From positions 42,016,544-42,080,543 of the forward strand of contig CM055109.1 in NCBI GenBank assembly GCA_029204225.1: DNA of 64,000 nucleotides, in the 5' to 3' direction. A program made the position numbers and the translations under genes. Source of the DNA: Diphasiastrum complanatum. Its lineage: Eukaryota > Streptophyta > Lycopodiopsida > Lycopodiales > Lycopodiaceae. Shown here piece after piece: positions 33,216 through 43,084 of this stretch (positions are counted from its first letter, which is position 1; the number at the start of each line of letters is the position of its first letter). The notes under the pieces were generated by a model. That model was not told the origin of the DNA and did not search any database. It saw only the letters and a program-made list of their open reading frames with translations.

Positions 33216-34015
33216 TTACTTAAAAAATGGATCTTTGGACAATGGCTTGGTTAAGATATCAGCTATGCATTTGGATGATAATACATGATGTAGTTGCACC
33301 TCCTTAGATTGTACTTTCTCCCTCACAAAGTGGTGAACTATATCAATCTGCTTTGTTCTAGCATGGAAGATAGGATTTGAAGCAACTTGTTGAGAAGCTT
33401 GATTGTCACAAAATAGGTAAGGGATCTCCTCGGCCTTTAGCACATGTAGTTCTATCAAGAGTCTTCTTAGCCATAGGAGCTCTTTGGTTGTTGAAGTCAA
33501 TGCCTTGTAGTCGGCTTCACAAGAAGATAGTGAGATTGTATCTTGCTTTCTGGAAAGCCAAGATATTACTCCTCCACAAAGAAATGTTGCAAATGCACAA
33601 ATGGACTTCCTATCCATTTTGTCACCTGCAAAATCTGAATCCGAGTAGGCTCTCAAGTGCAAGCTAGATCCTTCATAAAGTATGCCAAAAAATCTAGTAC
33701 TAGAAACATATCTAAGTACTCTCTTGGCACTTTTCCAATGATGAACTAAAGGAGCTTGCATACTTTGACTCAACTTGCTTACACAAAAACTTAAGTCAGG
33801 TCTAGTGATGGTCAAATAGATTAGAGAGCCTATAAGCTTCCTAAAGAGGGTGATGTCCTCAAAGGATGCTTCATCACCTTCATTAGTTGCTTTCACAACA
33901 TGCTCCATAGGGGTGTCAATCCCCTTACAATATTTCATACCAAATCTTTCAAGAATGGAAGTAGCTTGCATGTGAAAAACTATGTACATCAGAATGTATG
34001 AGATCCAAGGGAGAG
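33216..34015 (-). CDS. Copia RT C-terminus and RNase H (E2)
   Basis: The open frame 34091-33216 carries, from about residue 40, the RT connection SILERFGMKYCKGIDTPME, LIGSLIYLTITRPDLSFCVSKLSQ, then RNaseH AYSDSDFAGDKMDRKS, SWLSRKQDTISLSSCEADY, FHARTKQIDIVHHFVREKV and KCIADILTKPLSK. RNaseH appears intact. The first ~35 codons of the frame are integrase-side sequence in the wrong frame, across the deletion junction at about 33960-34015. Confidence 0.88.
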
Positions 34016-34617
34016 AGAGATCTTGATGAAGATCTCTTGTAAGAAGATTTGTGTGACTTTGCAAGGCCACATGCCTCACACATCTTTCCACACTTCTTGA
34101 AAGCTCTTGGTAGGTCGAGAGCTTGTTCCTTGCTTGCCATTGACTCCATAGATTGAAGATTAGGATGGCCTAATCTCTTATGCCAAAGCTCTACTTGAGT
34201 TAGCTCCTCCCTAGCCAAGTTCACACTTTCACTTGCAACATTAGCATCCAACTTGAAAAGTCTACCTTGCTTAATGCCACTAGCTATGCACTTATCATTT
34301 TTAAAGATGGAACAAACTCCCTTCTTGAAATGTACATCTAGTCCATTGTCCATTAATTGTCCTACACTAAGCATGTTTTTGGTAGGAACATACAAAACAT
34401 TATCTAGATCTACCCTTTTAGATGTGCCTAAGCAAAGAGGTATAGATCCTATGCCATCTATCTTGCATGCTTGATCACTAGCAGTGTATATTGACTTCTT
34501 AGAGTCATTACAAGATAGAAGAGTAGAAACATAATGCTTGTTAAAAGACATGTGGGAACTAGCCCCACTATCTATCCACCACGTGTCTTGACTTGAAGTT
34601 GGTGTAGATGCAACCAT
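33949..34617 (-). CDS. Copia protease and GAG-pre-integrase (E2)
   Basis: A 222-codon open frame. The retropepsin active site TWWIDSGASSHM is near residue 15. ALC-type strands follow (CKIDGIGSIPLCLGT, VDLDNVLYVPTKNMLSVGQLMDNGLDVHF), then GAG-pre-integrase LWHKRLGHPNLQSM and CEACGLAKSHK, and LDLIHSDVHSF with the first integrase Asp. After that the frame crosses the internal deletion. It retains exactly the protease segment that E1 lacks. Confidence 0.9.
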   Translation of the reverse strand: MVASTPTSSQDTWWIDSGASSHMSFNKHYVSTLLSCNDSKKSIYTASDQACKIDGIGSIPLCLGTSKRVDLDNVLYVPTKNMLSVGQLMDNGLDVHFKKGVCSIFKNDKCIASGIKQGRLFKLDANVASESVNLAREELTQVELWHKRLGHPNLQSMESMASKEQALDLPRAFKKCGKMCEACGLAKSHKSSYKRSSSRSLSPLDLIHSDVHSFSHASYFHS

Positions 34618-34668
34618 TACGGATGTGTTGAATCCATCCTCTTCTTCTTCCTCTTGAGCAATGCTCCC

Positions 34669-35399
34669 TTAATCTCCTTTGGCTTGTTGATTCTTCTTCA
34701 AGTAGCATTCTGAGGCAAAGTGTCCTTTCTTTCCACAAAAGAAACACTTGAGTTTTGCCTTGTTCTTCACCTTGCCTTTGGAGGTAGATCCTCCATTCTT
34801 CATCTCGACCTCCTTTCTTTGATTTTTCTTGAATGGAAGTTGCTTCTTCTTGCCTTTAGATGTGAAGTTAGCTTTCTCCTCTCCTCCATTAAGTGACATG
34901 CTATCCATTCTTGTCTTGAGGTGTAGAAGCCTACTCTCCTCGATCACAAGAACAGATGATTTGTACTAGCTCTTGATCTTGGATCTTCTCTCCTATTGCA
35001 CTTAACTCCTTGTTAAGAGATTTGATCCTAAGGACATACTCTTGTCCACTCTCTCCACTTCCTTTCATGCTTTGGAAAACTTGATTTCTTAGCTTGAGGA
35101 TTCTTGAAGTATTATTGGATTCATAGATGCTCTTTAAGCTTCTTTGGATAAGGTACAAGAAGACACCTCTTTCAAGAGGCCATTGCATACATTTAACTTT
35201 ATGCAATGTAGAGCTAATCTTGTTCTCTTCTTGTATTTGGCTTGTTCTTGGGGAGTTTGAGACTCTTCCTCAATTCCTTGAACTATGTAAAATATCATGG
35301 AACGCGAGGAGTGATTCCATTCTCACTTTCCAAATGGAATAATTTGTGGAAGTGAGTCTCTCACTTGATTCCATCAAATATCCACCCATGGATGACATT
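34669..35399 (-). pseudogene. Copia Gag (E2)
   Basis: Begins MSSMGGYLMESSERL with TNYSIWKVRMESLL near 35340. After shifts it reads SLKSIYESNNTSRILKLRNQVF and EYVLRIKSLNKELSAIGEKIQDQELVQ (35206-34931), then a basic tract (KGKKKQLPFKKNQRKEVE) and the zinc knuckle CFFCGKKGHFASEC at 34746-34705. Two frame changes are required (near 35250 and 34935). Confidence 0.85.
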
Positions 35400-35708
35400 G
35401 TAGAATGAATGCTCTTTTTAAAATCACAAAGATTTCTGAATTTTAAAGATCTATGAAAGGCCTAAAGCTTACTAGAATGCCTATAGGCTTGTCTCTATCA
35501 AACTAGCACACAAGCTTGAATGATACACAAAGATCTTGCCAAAAACTCCACACGCGTGAAAAGTACATACACAGCCTCCAAGTCGTTTTGATCCAAATGA
35601 TTACAAGCTATCACTCTAGATGAACTCGCCCTCACTAGTATTGGCCAAAAACAAATTTTGCCAATGATCTTTACAAGATTTATAATTCAATGATCACTCT
35701 CTTACTTA

Positions 35709-35720
35709 GCTCTGATACCA
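35709..35720 (-). promoter_or_regulatory. E2 primer-binding site
   Basis: Plus-strand gctctgatacca, perfect complement of the initiator tRNA-Met primer site, abutting the LTR at 35721. Confidence 0.92.
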
Positions 35721-36579
35721 TGATAAATTTTACAGTTTTTAGGACAATAATGATTGTACTTTACAATCATAGAGAGTTATTGGTTGCCTAATCAATGGAT
35801 CTATCAAGTTATACACATTAGATCTTGATCTAGATTCACTACACTTGGATTTAAGCAAGAGCAATGGATCAACACATCATTAATTAGTGAGAGCGGCCTC
35901 ACACGTGTGGAGTACTATCCACAGTATGGCCTACACCTAAAACAACAAGTATAATCATCCTAGATAGCAATCATTCATAGAAATCACAAGACAAATGACT
36001 AGAACCTCACAAAAGTGTAGAATGCAAAAGTCTCATCAATCTTCTTAGCAAAATGATGATCCTTTTATGGATCAAGTACATCCACGAGTCTAGTACAGTC
36101 CAACAGGTCTTCACACGTGTGAAGAGTGCCACATCACTCAGATGTATCCATTTGATTCATCCTTGACTTATCCAGTAGTTGACCTCCTAGAATATGGCTA
36201 AAGTCCAAAAAGCTAGTCTCCTAGAATATAGGAGTATTCCCTACAAAATATGATCTAAGGAAAATGGTCAACTCTTATCTTCTAGTACTCTATACACATG
36301 TGTGAACATCCACTTGCCATGTGGGAGCTTTTACTCATGCACATGCAAGGTAAAGCTAATCTCTAGGTGACTAGTCAAGTTGACTAAAAACTAGTCATAT
36401 CACGTTCACACTAACTAGATTGATACAAAATCAATTTAGATATATACAAGCATGAAAAGTACATCCTTTCGCATGTGGGAACAGGCTCCACACGTGTGAA
36501 ATCAGATCATCACATTATTCCAATGTTTGATCAATATTTACACTAAACAATGTCAAGTGAGAAGTGACAATTTTCAACA
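35721..36579 (-). repeat. E2 5' LTR, 859 bp
   Basis: Plus strand TGATAAATTTTACAG...ATTTTCAACA. Differs from the 3' LTR by scattered substitutions and small indels (e.g. extra 'tacacattaga' at about 35815 and 'tcatcaatct' at about 36034). Carries the same series of CACACGTGTG palindromes. Confidence 0.93.
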
Positions 36580-37085
36580 GAACTTATTTGTCGATATCGT
36601 CGAGCTTCTCAGCAACAATTTTAAATTTGCAATGGTTGTTCAAGGTAGCCCTGCGTAATTGAGTGTCTCTCGTTTGTCCTTTTTAGCTTTCTTTTTTGTC
36701 AAAAGACTTTTCGTAGCCTATCTCCTTTTCGATGGCTTTGAATGTGATGAATCTCATTTTTATGCCCAACAGAATAGGTCCCAGATAAGGCCTAATCACT
36801 GGTATAAGCTTGTTTGTATAACACCTCTCGATCATGTAAACATAGTGTCTTTTGAAAATTGTCTTTGGAATCTTTTCTTTGGATTTCTCGGACAATTTTC
36901 TTGTAAGTCTTGTCAAATATTCAAATATTGCCTTGGCACTCTTTGTATTCTCCTTTTTGCTTATGGGTGTTTCCTTAGTTGTTTTCCCAGTCGAAGTCCC
37001 GGCCTCATTGACACTCTTGTTTCGACGAGAAGTGGAGAACCTTCAATTGGTAGGTTGCACAATTCTTGGGTTATTAGTCTTCAAG
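36580..37085 (-). pseudogene. Family-X unknown ORF (copy X1, right part)
   Basis: I do not recognise this protein. The minus-strand frame 36916-36683 reads TRLTRKLSEKSKEKIPKTIF, YMIERCYTNKLIPVIRPYLG, GIKMRFITFKAIEKEIGYEKS: basic and hydrophobic, without known motifs. Copy X3 (55173-55450) encodes YMIES..NKLIPVIRPYLGP.PLGIKMRFITFEAVKKEI, so the segment is a conserved coding-like part of family X. It lies between unrelated Gag sequence on the right (junction at about 37085) and the family-X polypurine tract/LTR on the left. Confidence 0.55.
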
Positions 37086-37754
37086 CTCCCTCTTAAACTT
37101 AGACTTCCTAGAAGATTTATTCTTATGAGTAAATAGAGCATTTGCTGAATCACCATTTTCAACATAGCGTTCACGAGCTTCTACTTCTTGCTTCACTCCA
37201 TCTATTGTCTTTTGAAGTGTCATTGTCGCATCTTTCGCCAATAAGATTTGAGTTGTGTGGAATGACCTGGGTAGGGCTCGAAGAAAATAAGTAAGCTGTT
37301 TTTCCTTAGAAATTGTATTTTCTGCACCAGAATTCTGCAAGGAACTAAATAGATCTTTAATCTTTCACACGAATGTGTTCAGGTCTTTGCCGTCCCATTG
37401 TAGGTAAGCTAATTGGTCTTCCAAGAACATGATCTGATTACGAGATGGAGTATCATTTTTGGTTTGCAATTCTTCCCATAAATCCTTTGCGTTTAAAATT
37501 GATGTAAGATCGAGCTTTATATTGTCATGCACTGAAGACGCAATAATTGCTATAGCTTTTTCATTTTTTAAACTCCATTCTCGAAATTCTTTGCCAGGAG
37601 TAGCTTCTGGCTTCTCCTCAATTGGTTCTACCCATTGCCATTGACCTTCGTCCTTCAACAAGAGTGAAGTCTTTAATTTCCAAATCAAGTAGTTTGAACC
37701 TTTTGGGCCCAAGATTGTAGTGATTTTAGGTTGAATATTGGTGATCGATGACAT
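37074..37754 (-). pseudogene. Copia Gag (element Z, 5' end only)
   Basis: A clear copia Gag (UBN2 type) in two frames. 37754-37365 has GSNYLIWKLKTSLLLKDEGQW, WSLKNEKAIAIIASSVHDNIK, AKDLWEELQTKND and LAYLQWDGKDLNTFV. 37340-37074 has KEKQLTYFLRALPRSFHTTQ and EVEARERYVENGD. It starts about 100 nt after a primer site. After KSSRKSKFKRELED the sequence switches to family X at about 37085, before any zinc knuckle, so the element was truncated or recombined here. Confidence 0.85.
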
Positions 37755-37856
37755 CTTTTAATTCTGAATAACCTCCAAACAATGGCTTTTTGATGGATGT
37801 ATGAAGAATGCTGAGAGGGATACAAAGATAACACTATATCAACTTTAATTTCGTAT

Positions 37857-37868
37857 GCTCTGATATCA
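37857..37868 (-). promoter_or_regulatory. Primer-binding site of element Z
   Basis: Plus-strand gctctgatatca, one mismatch from the consensus complement. Gag starts about 100 nt downstream on the minus strand. Confidence 0.75.
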
Positions 37869-37869
37869 C

Positions 37870-38590
37870 TGTAGGAAAAATAATTATTATTCTTTCACAG
37901 AGAACACGATACAAATTTGAATAAATCAAATTAATATCAGTGTCTTCAATCACGATTTTATCTGATCTATGTACTAATAGAACAGTATTTGTTTCGATTG
38001 AATATGCATCGGAAATTATATGCGGAAGTATGAGACAACTTAAGACAATTTAGACAATAAAAAACTATTGATCAAAAACAAATTTATAACTCTGAATCCG
38101 ATTCATCAATATACATTTCTTGCTATCTTAACTCGTTGTTGTGTCTTTGATTGAGTCTGTTTCAACGAGTAGTGCAAATGTATTTATATTGCTACAGGAC
38201 AGGTCCTTTGGCCTTTCAATACTATAACAATAAAAATCTAACCGTTTATGACGATTGATATTCAAAATAGACGTTCTGTTTCTAGGCTCGAATAAATACT
38301 GTTCACAAATATTCCGCGATATTCTGTCTCTTCGTCTCAGCTTTATGTTTCACGAATTGTTCGCAACACTTGTCTCTTCGTGACATTTTCGTCTTTCGTG
38401 AATTGTTCGCGACAGATGACAATTCTTGAGCTTGAAGAAGGAAGCTAGAATATTTTGCAAACTGTTTGAGATAGTTTCGTGACATCTGAGGCTTGAACAA
38501 GACATTGTTTCACGAATCTTTCGAGTTGGTCACGAATAGAAAAGTTTCTAGTTTGTGTCCGTTTCTTTCTCATCCTTTGTCAAGTAAACT
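37870..38590 (-). repeat. 5' LTR of element Z (right end uncertain)
   Basis: Begins TGTAGGAAAAATAATT. The minus strand has a TATA-like AGCAATATAAATAC near 38195. 'gtttcacgaat' and 'gttcgcgaca/gttcgcaaca' recur several times at 38330-38540. It must end before 38609, where plus-strand integrase starts. Confidence 0.6.
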
Positions 38591-38608
38591 GCGCACTTTG
38601 TTGGTAGA

Positions 38609-40975
38609 ATCAAAATCTATTTGATCAAATGTTCTACAAGGACTGCATCCTATACACCACAATACAATGGTGTTGCTAAAAGAAAGAATAGAACACTCAT
38701 GGAAGCCGCAAGGTGCATGATGGCCTATTCGAAGGCACCAAGAGTGCTATGGGCTGAAGCAGTAGCTATAGCCGCCTATGTCCATAACAGGATAGGCAAA
38801 TCTGGTGTTTCTCACACACCACCACACAAACTATGGTGGGGTAGAAAATTCAATCTGATGCACGTTTGGATATTTGGTTGTGCAGCTTATGCACATGTTC
38901 CAGACAAGCTTCGAAAGAAGCTTGATGAGAAAGTCGAACAAGGATACCTCGTCGGGTATGACAACCATTCGTCATATTACAAGATCTACATGCCAGAGAC
39001 GAATCAAGTAAAGACAGTCAGAGACGTCAAGTTCGATGAGACCAGAACAATGGCCGATGATGATTCTGCCAACTATGAAGTCTTAGAAAAACAATACTAT
39101 GACCTGCCAACCACGATGGAGGGAGCAGAACCCAAACACTCAGATGAAGGTGTTTGAATCACACCTCAACTAAGCAACGAATCAGACAAAGAAAGGATCG
39201 CAAGCCTGCCTACAACTAGAACACTTGTATACCGAAATGGTTCCAGACCTAGCCAAAGGGACAAAGACAAGGACATTGTAGTACCCGAAGAATCTCCTAG
39301 GAGATCAAGAAGAGAATGAAGAGCGCCAGCCAGATTTGTGCCATGCAGCTCGACTTCGATATCCGAAGAGTTCTGTGGATTCAATGGTGAGCCACAAACT
39401 TTCAAGGAAGCCATTGGCAGTCCAGACAAGGACAAATGGATCCAAGACATGAATTAAGAGATCGAATCCATGAAGAAGAATGAGGTATGGACACTGCAGC
39501 CAATACCAGAGAAGCGGAAGATAGTGCAATGCAAATGGGTATACAAGCTCAAATACGGACCGAATGAAAATGTTTTGAGGTACAAAGCTAGACTTGTAGC
39601 AAAGGGTTTCTCTTAGAAGTACAGTATAGACTACACTCAAACCTTCTCTCCAGTCGTGAAGCATGCGTCTCTACGTTTGCTATTTGCATATGCAGCCGCC
39701 TATGATCTCAAGATTCACATAGTCGATGAGAAGATGACTTTCTTACATGGCGAATTAGATGAAGAAGTCTACATGGACCAACCTCCAAGTTACATTTGCG
39801 AATCACTTCCTACCTATGCCTGCCAAATGCATAGAAGTATCTATGGATGAAAGAAATCCGTGCGACAATGGCATAAGAAAAAAGATCATGCCCTACGATC
39901 CTTAGGTTTCAAGCCACTGGTGGCGGATTCCAATGTTTATGTAAAAATCACAGACGAGGAGATCATCATTGTTGTCGTGTACGTGTATGACACATTGATA
40001 CTTTGTAGAATTGAAGGGCTGATTGCCTAAGTGAAGAGTGACATTTCAGAACATTTTGAAATAACAGACCTAGGAGAAGCGAGATGTTATCTAGGCTTGC
40101 AAATCGACCGTGACTATGATGAAGGAAAGCTATACCTTCACCAAGTCTAGGTACATCCAGAAGATCCTAGATGATTTCGGAATGACAAATTGCAAAGGGA
40201 CAAATACCCCAATGCTTGCAGGAATAATTCTAACAAATGAAGATAGTCCGAAGACTGAAGAAGAGAAGGAGATAATGCAGCACATGTCTTACAGGAGGCT
40301 AATTGGATCCTTAATGTATCTAATAGATAACACACATCCCAACATAGCTTATGTCGTGTTTAGGATGAGCCAGTTCAGCACAAATCCAGACTGGACACAC
40401 TGAAAGATTGCCAAGTGAATCCTACAATACCTTCAACAAACGAAGGATTTTGGGCTATGTTACTCTCGTGATGTAGGATTCCAGATGCACTCCTACAGTG
40501 ATGCTAGCTGGGCATCACTCAAGGATGACTGTAAAAGTGTCTCAGGAGGGTGCACCATTGCAGCAAATTCAGCCATTCTCTGGGTTAGCAAGAAGTAGAC
40601 CATGATAGCTCAATCATCCTGCGAAGCAGAATACGTTGCAACCACAAAGATGGCCAATAAAATCACATGGCTCAGACAAGGTCCTCGAAGAACTGGGTGA
40701 AAGCACCAAAGAGCTTCTGATCTTGCAGATGGATAATACGTCTACAATACACTTGAAAGGATCTCGTGTTTCACTCAAGAACAAAACACATTGCAATCAA
40801 ATATTATTTGACAAGGGACCTAGTCACGAGAAATGAACTGAAGACTAGCTTCATTGGAACAAAACAAATGGTGATGGAGATCTTCACTAAGCCCTTAGAC
40901 AAAGGATTGTTCGAGAGGTAGAGGGAGAGTCTAGGAGTCGTGAAGCTACCACGCTTTGAGAGGGAGCTGAAGAAA
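38609..40975 (+). mobile_element. E5: copia copy, integrase end to RNase H
   Basis: A plus-strand, 5'-truncated copy. Integrase: ASYTPQYNGVAKRKNRTLMEAARCM, IFGCAAYAHVPDKLRKKL (38621-39157). RT: VWTLQPIPEKRKIVQCKWVY, YKARLVAKGFS, a TAG at 39615, HIVDEKMTFLHGELDEEVYMDQ; active site YVYD at 39980-39991 instead of YVDD. RNaseH: YSDASWASLKDDCKS, AQSSCEAEYVAT, then MEIFTKPLDKGLFE near the end. Many stops and frameshifts. The integrase Glu position reads K (NGVAKRKN), another inactivating change. Confidence 0.88.
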
Positions 40976-40980
40976 CAAAA

Positions 40981-41877
40981 TGTTATGAGCCACAAAGCTT
41001 TGCTAGCTTTCGAGCTTATGCCTACAGAAACGACCCCAGTCCATAATCACCACATAATCGTCTCAACTAAAACCCCTCGAAACCGAAGGTCATATGTTTT
41101 GACGATCGAAGTACACTCAAAGACAAAGGTCGGTCAATGACCGAAGGACACTTGAAGTAGAAAGGTCAAATGTTTGTGGATCGAAGGAGCTCAAAGGAAA
41201 AGCCAAAGGCCGAGCAGGACACAAAAGACGAAGGAGACTTGAAGACCAAAAGACGACGGATCTTCATGCTCCAAAGTACAAAGCAAATCAGGAAAATACA
41301 AGGAGGAGTACCTCCTGCACGGATGATGCTGAATGCAATCTGGATACCGTTGGAACGTGCCTAGTCAGCCTTTCTTGTAATCTCTGATTAACCTAAACCC
41401 TTTCTATATAAATAGATCAAAGATGAGAAAATCAATTGAACATCAAATTGACAGAATGTCAATCAATTGAGTATCAACCCAAGTTAAGCATAGAACTGCT
41501 AGCCAATGTCCCAGAAGTCCACTTGTAAGCGAGACGATCTATTGTTATTTGTGAGAGAGATAGTTTCTCTCACGCTGACGTGCTATGTGGGTTTGTCACA
41601 TCAGCGCTCTTGCAAAAGGATCATTGATAATATAGTAGCTTGGGTGCACATGCTGAATGATCTTGAATGCTTTATTGTCTGACTGTTATTTGTTCGTAAT
41701 CGACTGTTTATTATTCTTTTCACACACTAGTTCATATCTTGTTGGATGCCTAAATGAGTTGGAACGTAGGTCAACAGTGTCTGTCTACACTATGGAGGAT
41801 TGTAGATCTGTTCTAGCAAATAGTAGCCGGTAGACAGAATTGAACTCCATCCGGGTTTAAGTAAAGAATCTTCTTCA
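40981..41877 (+). repeat. LTR following E5, bordered by both a purine tract and a primer-like site
   Basis: A purine-rich run (gagagggagctgaagaaacaaaa) precedes TGTTATGAGCCAC at 40981. The inferred end is ...cttcttca at 41877, followed by tggtactagagagc (41879-41892), which resembles a degraded tRNA-Met primer site. A TATA-like tttctatataaatag is at about 41402. The repeated word 'ggtc...atcgaag/ccgaag' occurs in 41085-41235. The end is inferred only. Confidence 0.5.
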
Positions 41878-41919
41878 GTGGTACTAGAGAGCTTGAACTC
41901 CCTCGATTCTCAACATTTG

Positions 41920-42055
41920 ACTCATATGAAAAGTATATACAATGGATATGAACTTAATACTTGACATTTCACACGTGTGACCAGGTCCTCACATGTGTGG
42001 ATCCGCATAGATATCAAACCATTAACAATATCAAGGTGAAAAGTCAATTCCAATA
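41920..42055 (-). repeat. Truncated 3' LTR of copia copy 'c'
   Basis: Ends ...ttccaata followed by ctccttctcaattttag, i.e. a minus-strand polypurine tract (aattgagaaggag) before the LTR start. Contains TTTCACACGTGTGACC at about 41968 and CTCACATGTGTGG at about 41990. Confidence 0.6.
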
Positions 42056-42093
42056 CTCCTTCTCAATTTTAGCTTGATACATCTATAGTACAT

Positions 42094-42560
42094 CTATCTA
42101 CAACACCTAAGGCTGATCAATGCAGGTTCATAGGTGTGAAGATCAGCCAATGAGTTTGATGAAGATCCGAGATCACCATATCCATGATAGTGCGCCTTGA
42201 TGTTGACTTCTTTGATGAACTTGAGAGCTTTGCATCCTAGCACCTCAAAAATTGATTCCTTCCAAATTTCATGTAGATGCTTGATCTTGAGGCATTCTCC
42301 TTCTTGATGTGCATGGTCCTCTTTGATGGAGATCCGAGACCAGGTCTCATAATGATCACAACAAACATGATCATGCAATGTGCACTTTCTATGATCATCA
42401 ATATAACTTATGCTAGAAACTCACCACAACTTGGCATAATTTTTCTAATATTGAAATCAAAAAGTATTTCCATCTCAATAAGGCTAACTACTTGCTTTTG
42501 GATATAAGTGTCCACTTTGGATGTTTCACTTATTCTCAAAAGAAGTTTACAACTTGCCTC
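42094..42560 (-). pseudogene. Copia-family 3' module, copy 'c'
   Basis: Minus-strand homolog of copies a and b. EASCKLLLRISETSKVDTYIQ near 42560-42490 is joined to the integrase frame; 42378-42094 reads EDHAHQEGECLKIKHLHEIW, KESIFEVLGCKALKFIKEVN, YHGYGDLGSSSNSLADLHTY. Copy b has KVKLLHEIWKESILEMLG, ALKFIKDVNIKEAYYGYGDFG in the same order. The polypurine tract and LTR follow at 42056. Function unknown. Confidence 0.6.
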
Positions 42561-43064
42561 AGATTGAAAATTTACAATTTTCAACATTATGAATGAACAC
42601 ATCATTCTTGATCTTATTGAAACTAAAAAACTCAAACACCTTACTTTTGAATCCAAAAGCTCAATCCAAGTGTATCTAGAGTAATCATCAATAAAAGATA
42701 CATGCATTAATGCACCTCCATTAGATTCTTTCGAAAAAGTGTCCACATCACTATGAATGAGGTCTAATGACTTAGAAGATCTAGTGGAAGAATTAGCAAA
42801 TGGTAGCTTGTGAGCCTTTGAGAGGCTACAAGCCTCACAACTCTTTCCAGACTTTGAGAATGCTTTTGGAAGGCCCAGTGCAAGCTCCTTTGTGCATATG
42901 ATCTCCATTGATTTGTAGTTGGAGTGGCCCAACCTCTTATGCCAAAGCTCCACTTGTGTAAGCTCCTCCTTAGCCATGTTCACACTTCCAAGAAACACAT
43001 TAGCATCAAGCTTAAATAGCCTCCCTTGCTTGAATCCCTTTACAATGCAAGTGTCATTCATCAT
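42561..43064 (-). pseudogene. Copia GAG-pre-integrase and integrase start (copy 'c')
   Basis: The open frame 43064-42408 begins in GAG-pre-integrase (KQGRLFKLDANVFLGS, LWHKRLGHSNYKSM, CEACSLSKAHKLPF), then LDLIHSDVDTFSK (first Asp), VSFIDDYSRYTWIELL. It ends before the second catalytic Asp and passes, without a stop, into the 3' module (EASCKLLL). Close to E2 in sequence (KQGRLFKLDANVASES), hence the same lineage. On the right it is cut by gypsy G3. Confidence 0.85.
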
Positions 43065-43084
43065 ACATTAGGAAAAATATGGGC

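Larger units (their letters stand above)
32319..36579 (-). mobile_element. E2: copia deletion derivative with two LTRs and perfect target duplication
   Basis: LTRs at 32319-33151 and 35721-36579 flank a 2.57-kb interior. The 5-bp duplication GAACT is present on both sides (32314-32318 and 36580-36584), and the X3 copy shows the unoccupied sequence. Minus-strand order: primer site, gag, protease, GAG-pre-integrase, then a deletion, then the RT end and RNaseH, polypurine tract. The integrase core and most of RT are missing, so it needed help in trans, or was deleted after insertion. Confidence 0.95.

Noticed and set aside
37014-37096. Bacterial or organellar DNA insertion
   Set aside because: No organelle gene or bacterial-type operon is seen anywhere; all coding signals are plant retroelement or nuclear tRNA.
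38300-38560. Repeated gttcgcgaca / tttcacgaat words as a tandem array
   Set aside because: Only four or five loosely similar words in an LTR; too irregular to call a repeat unit.
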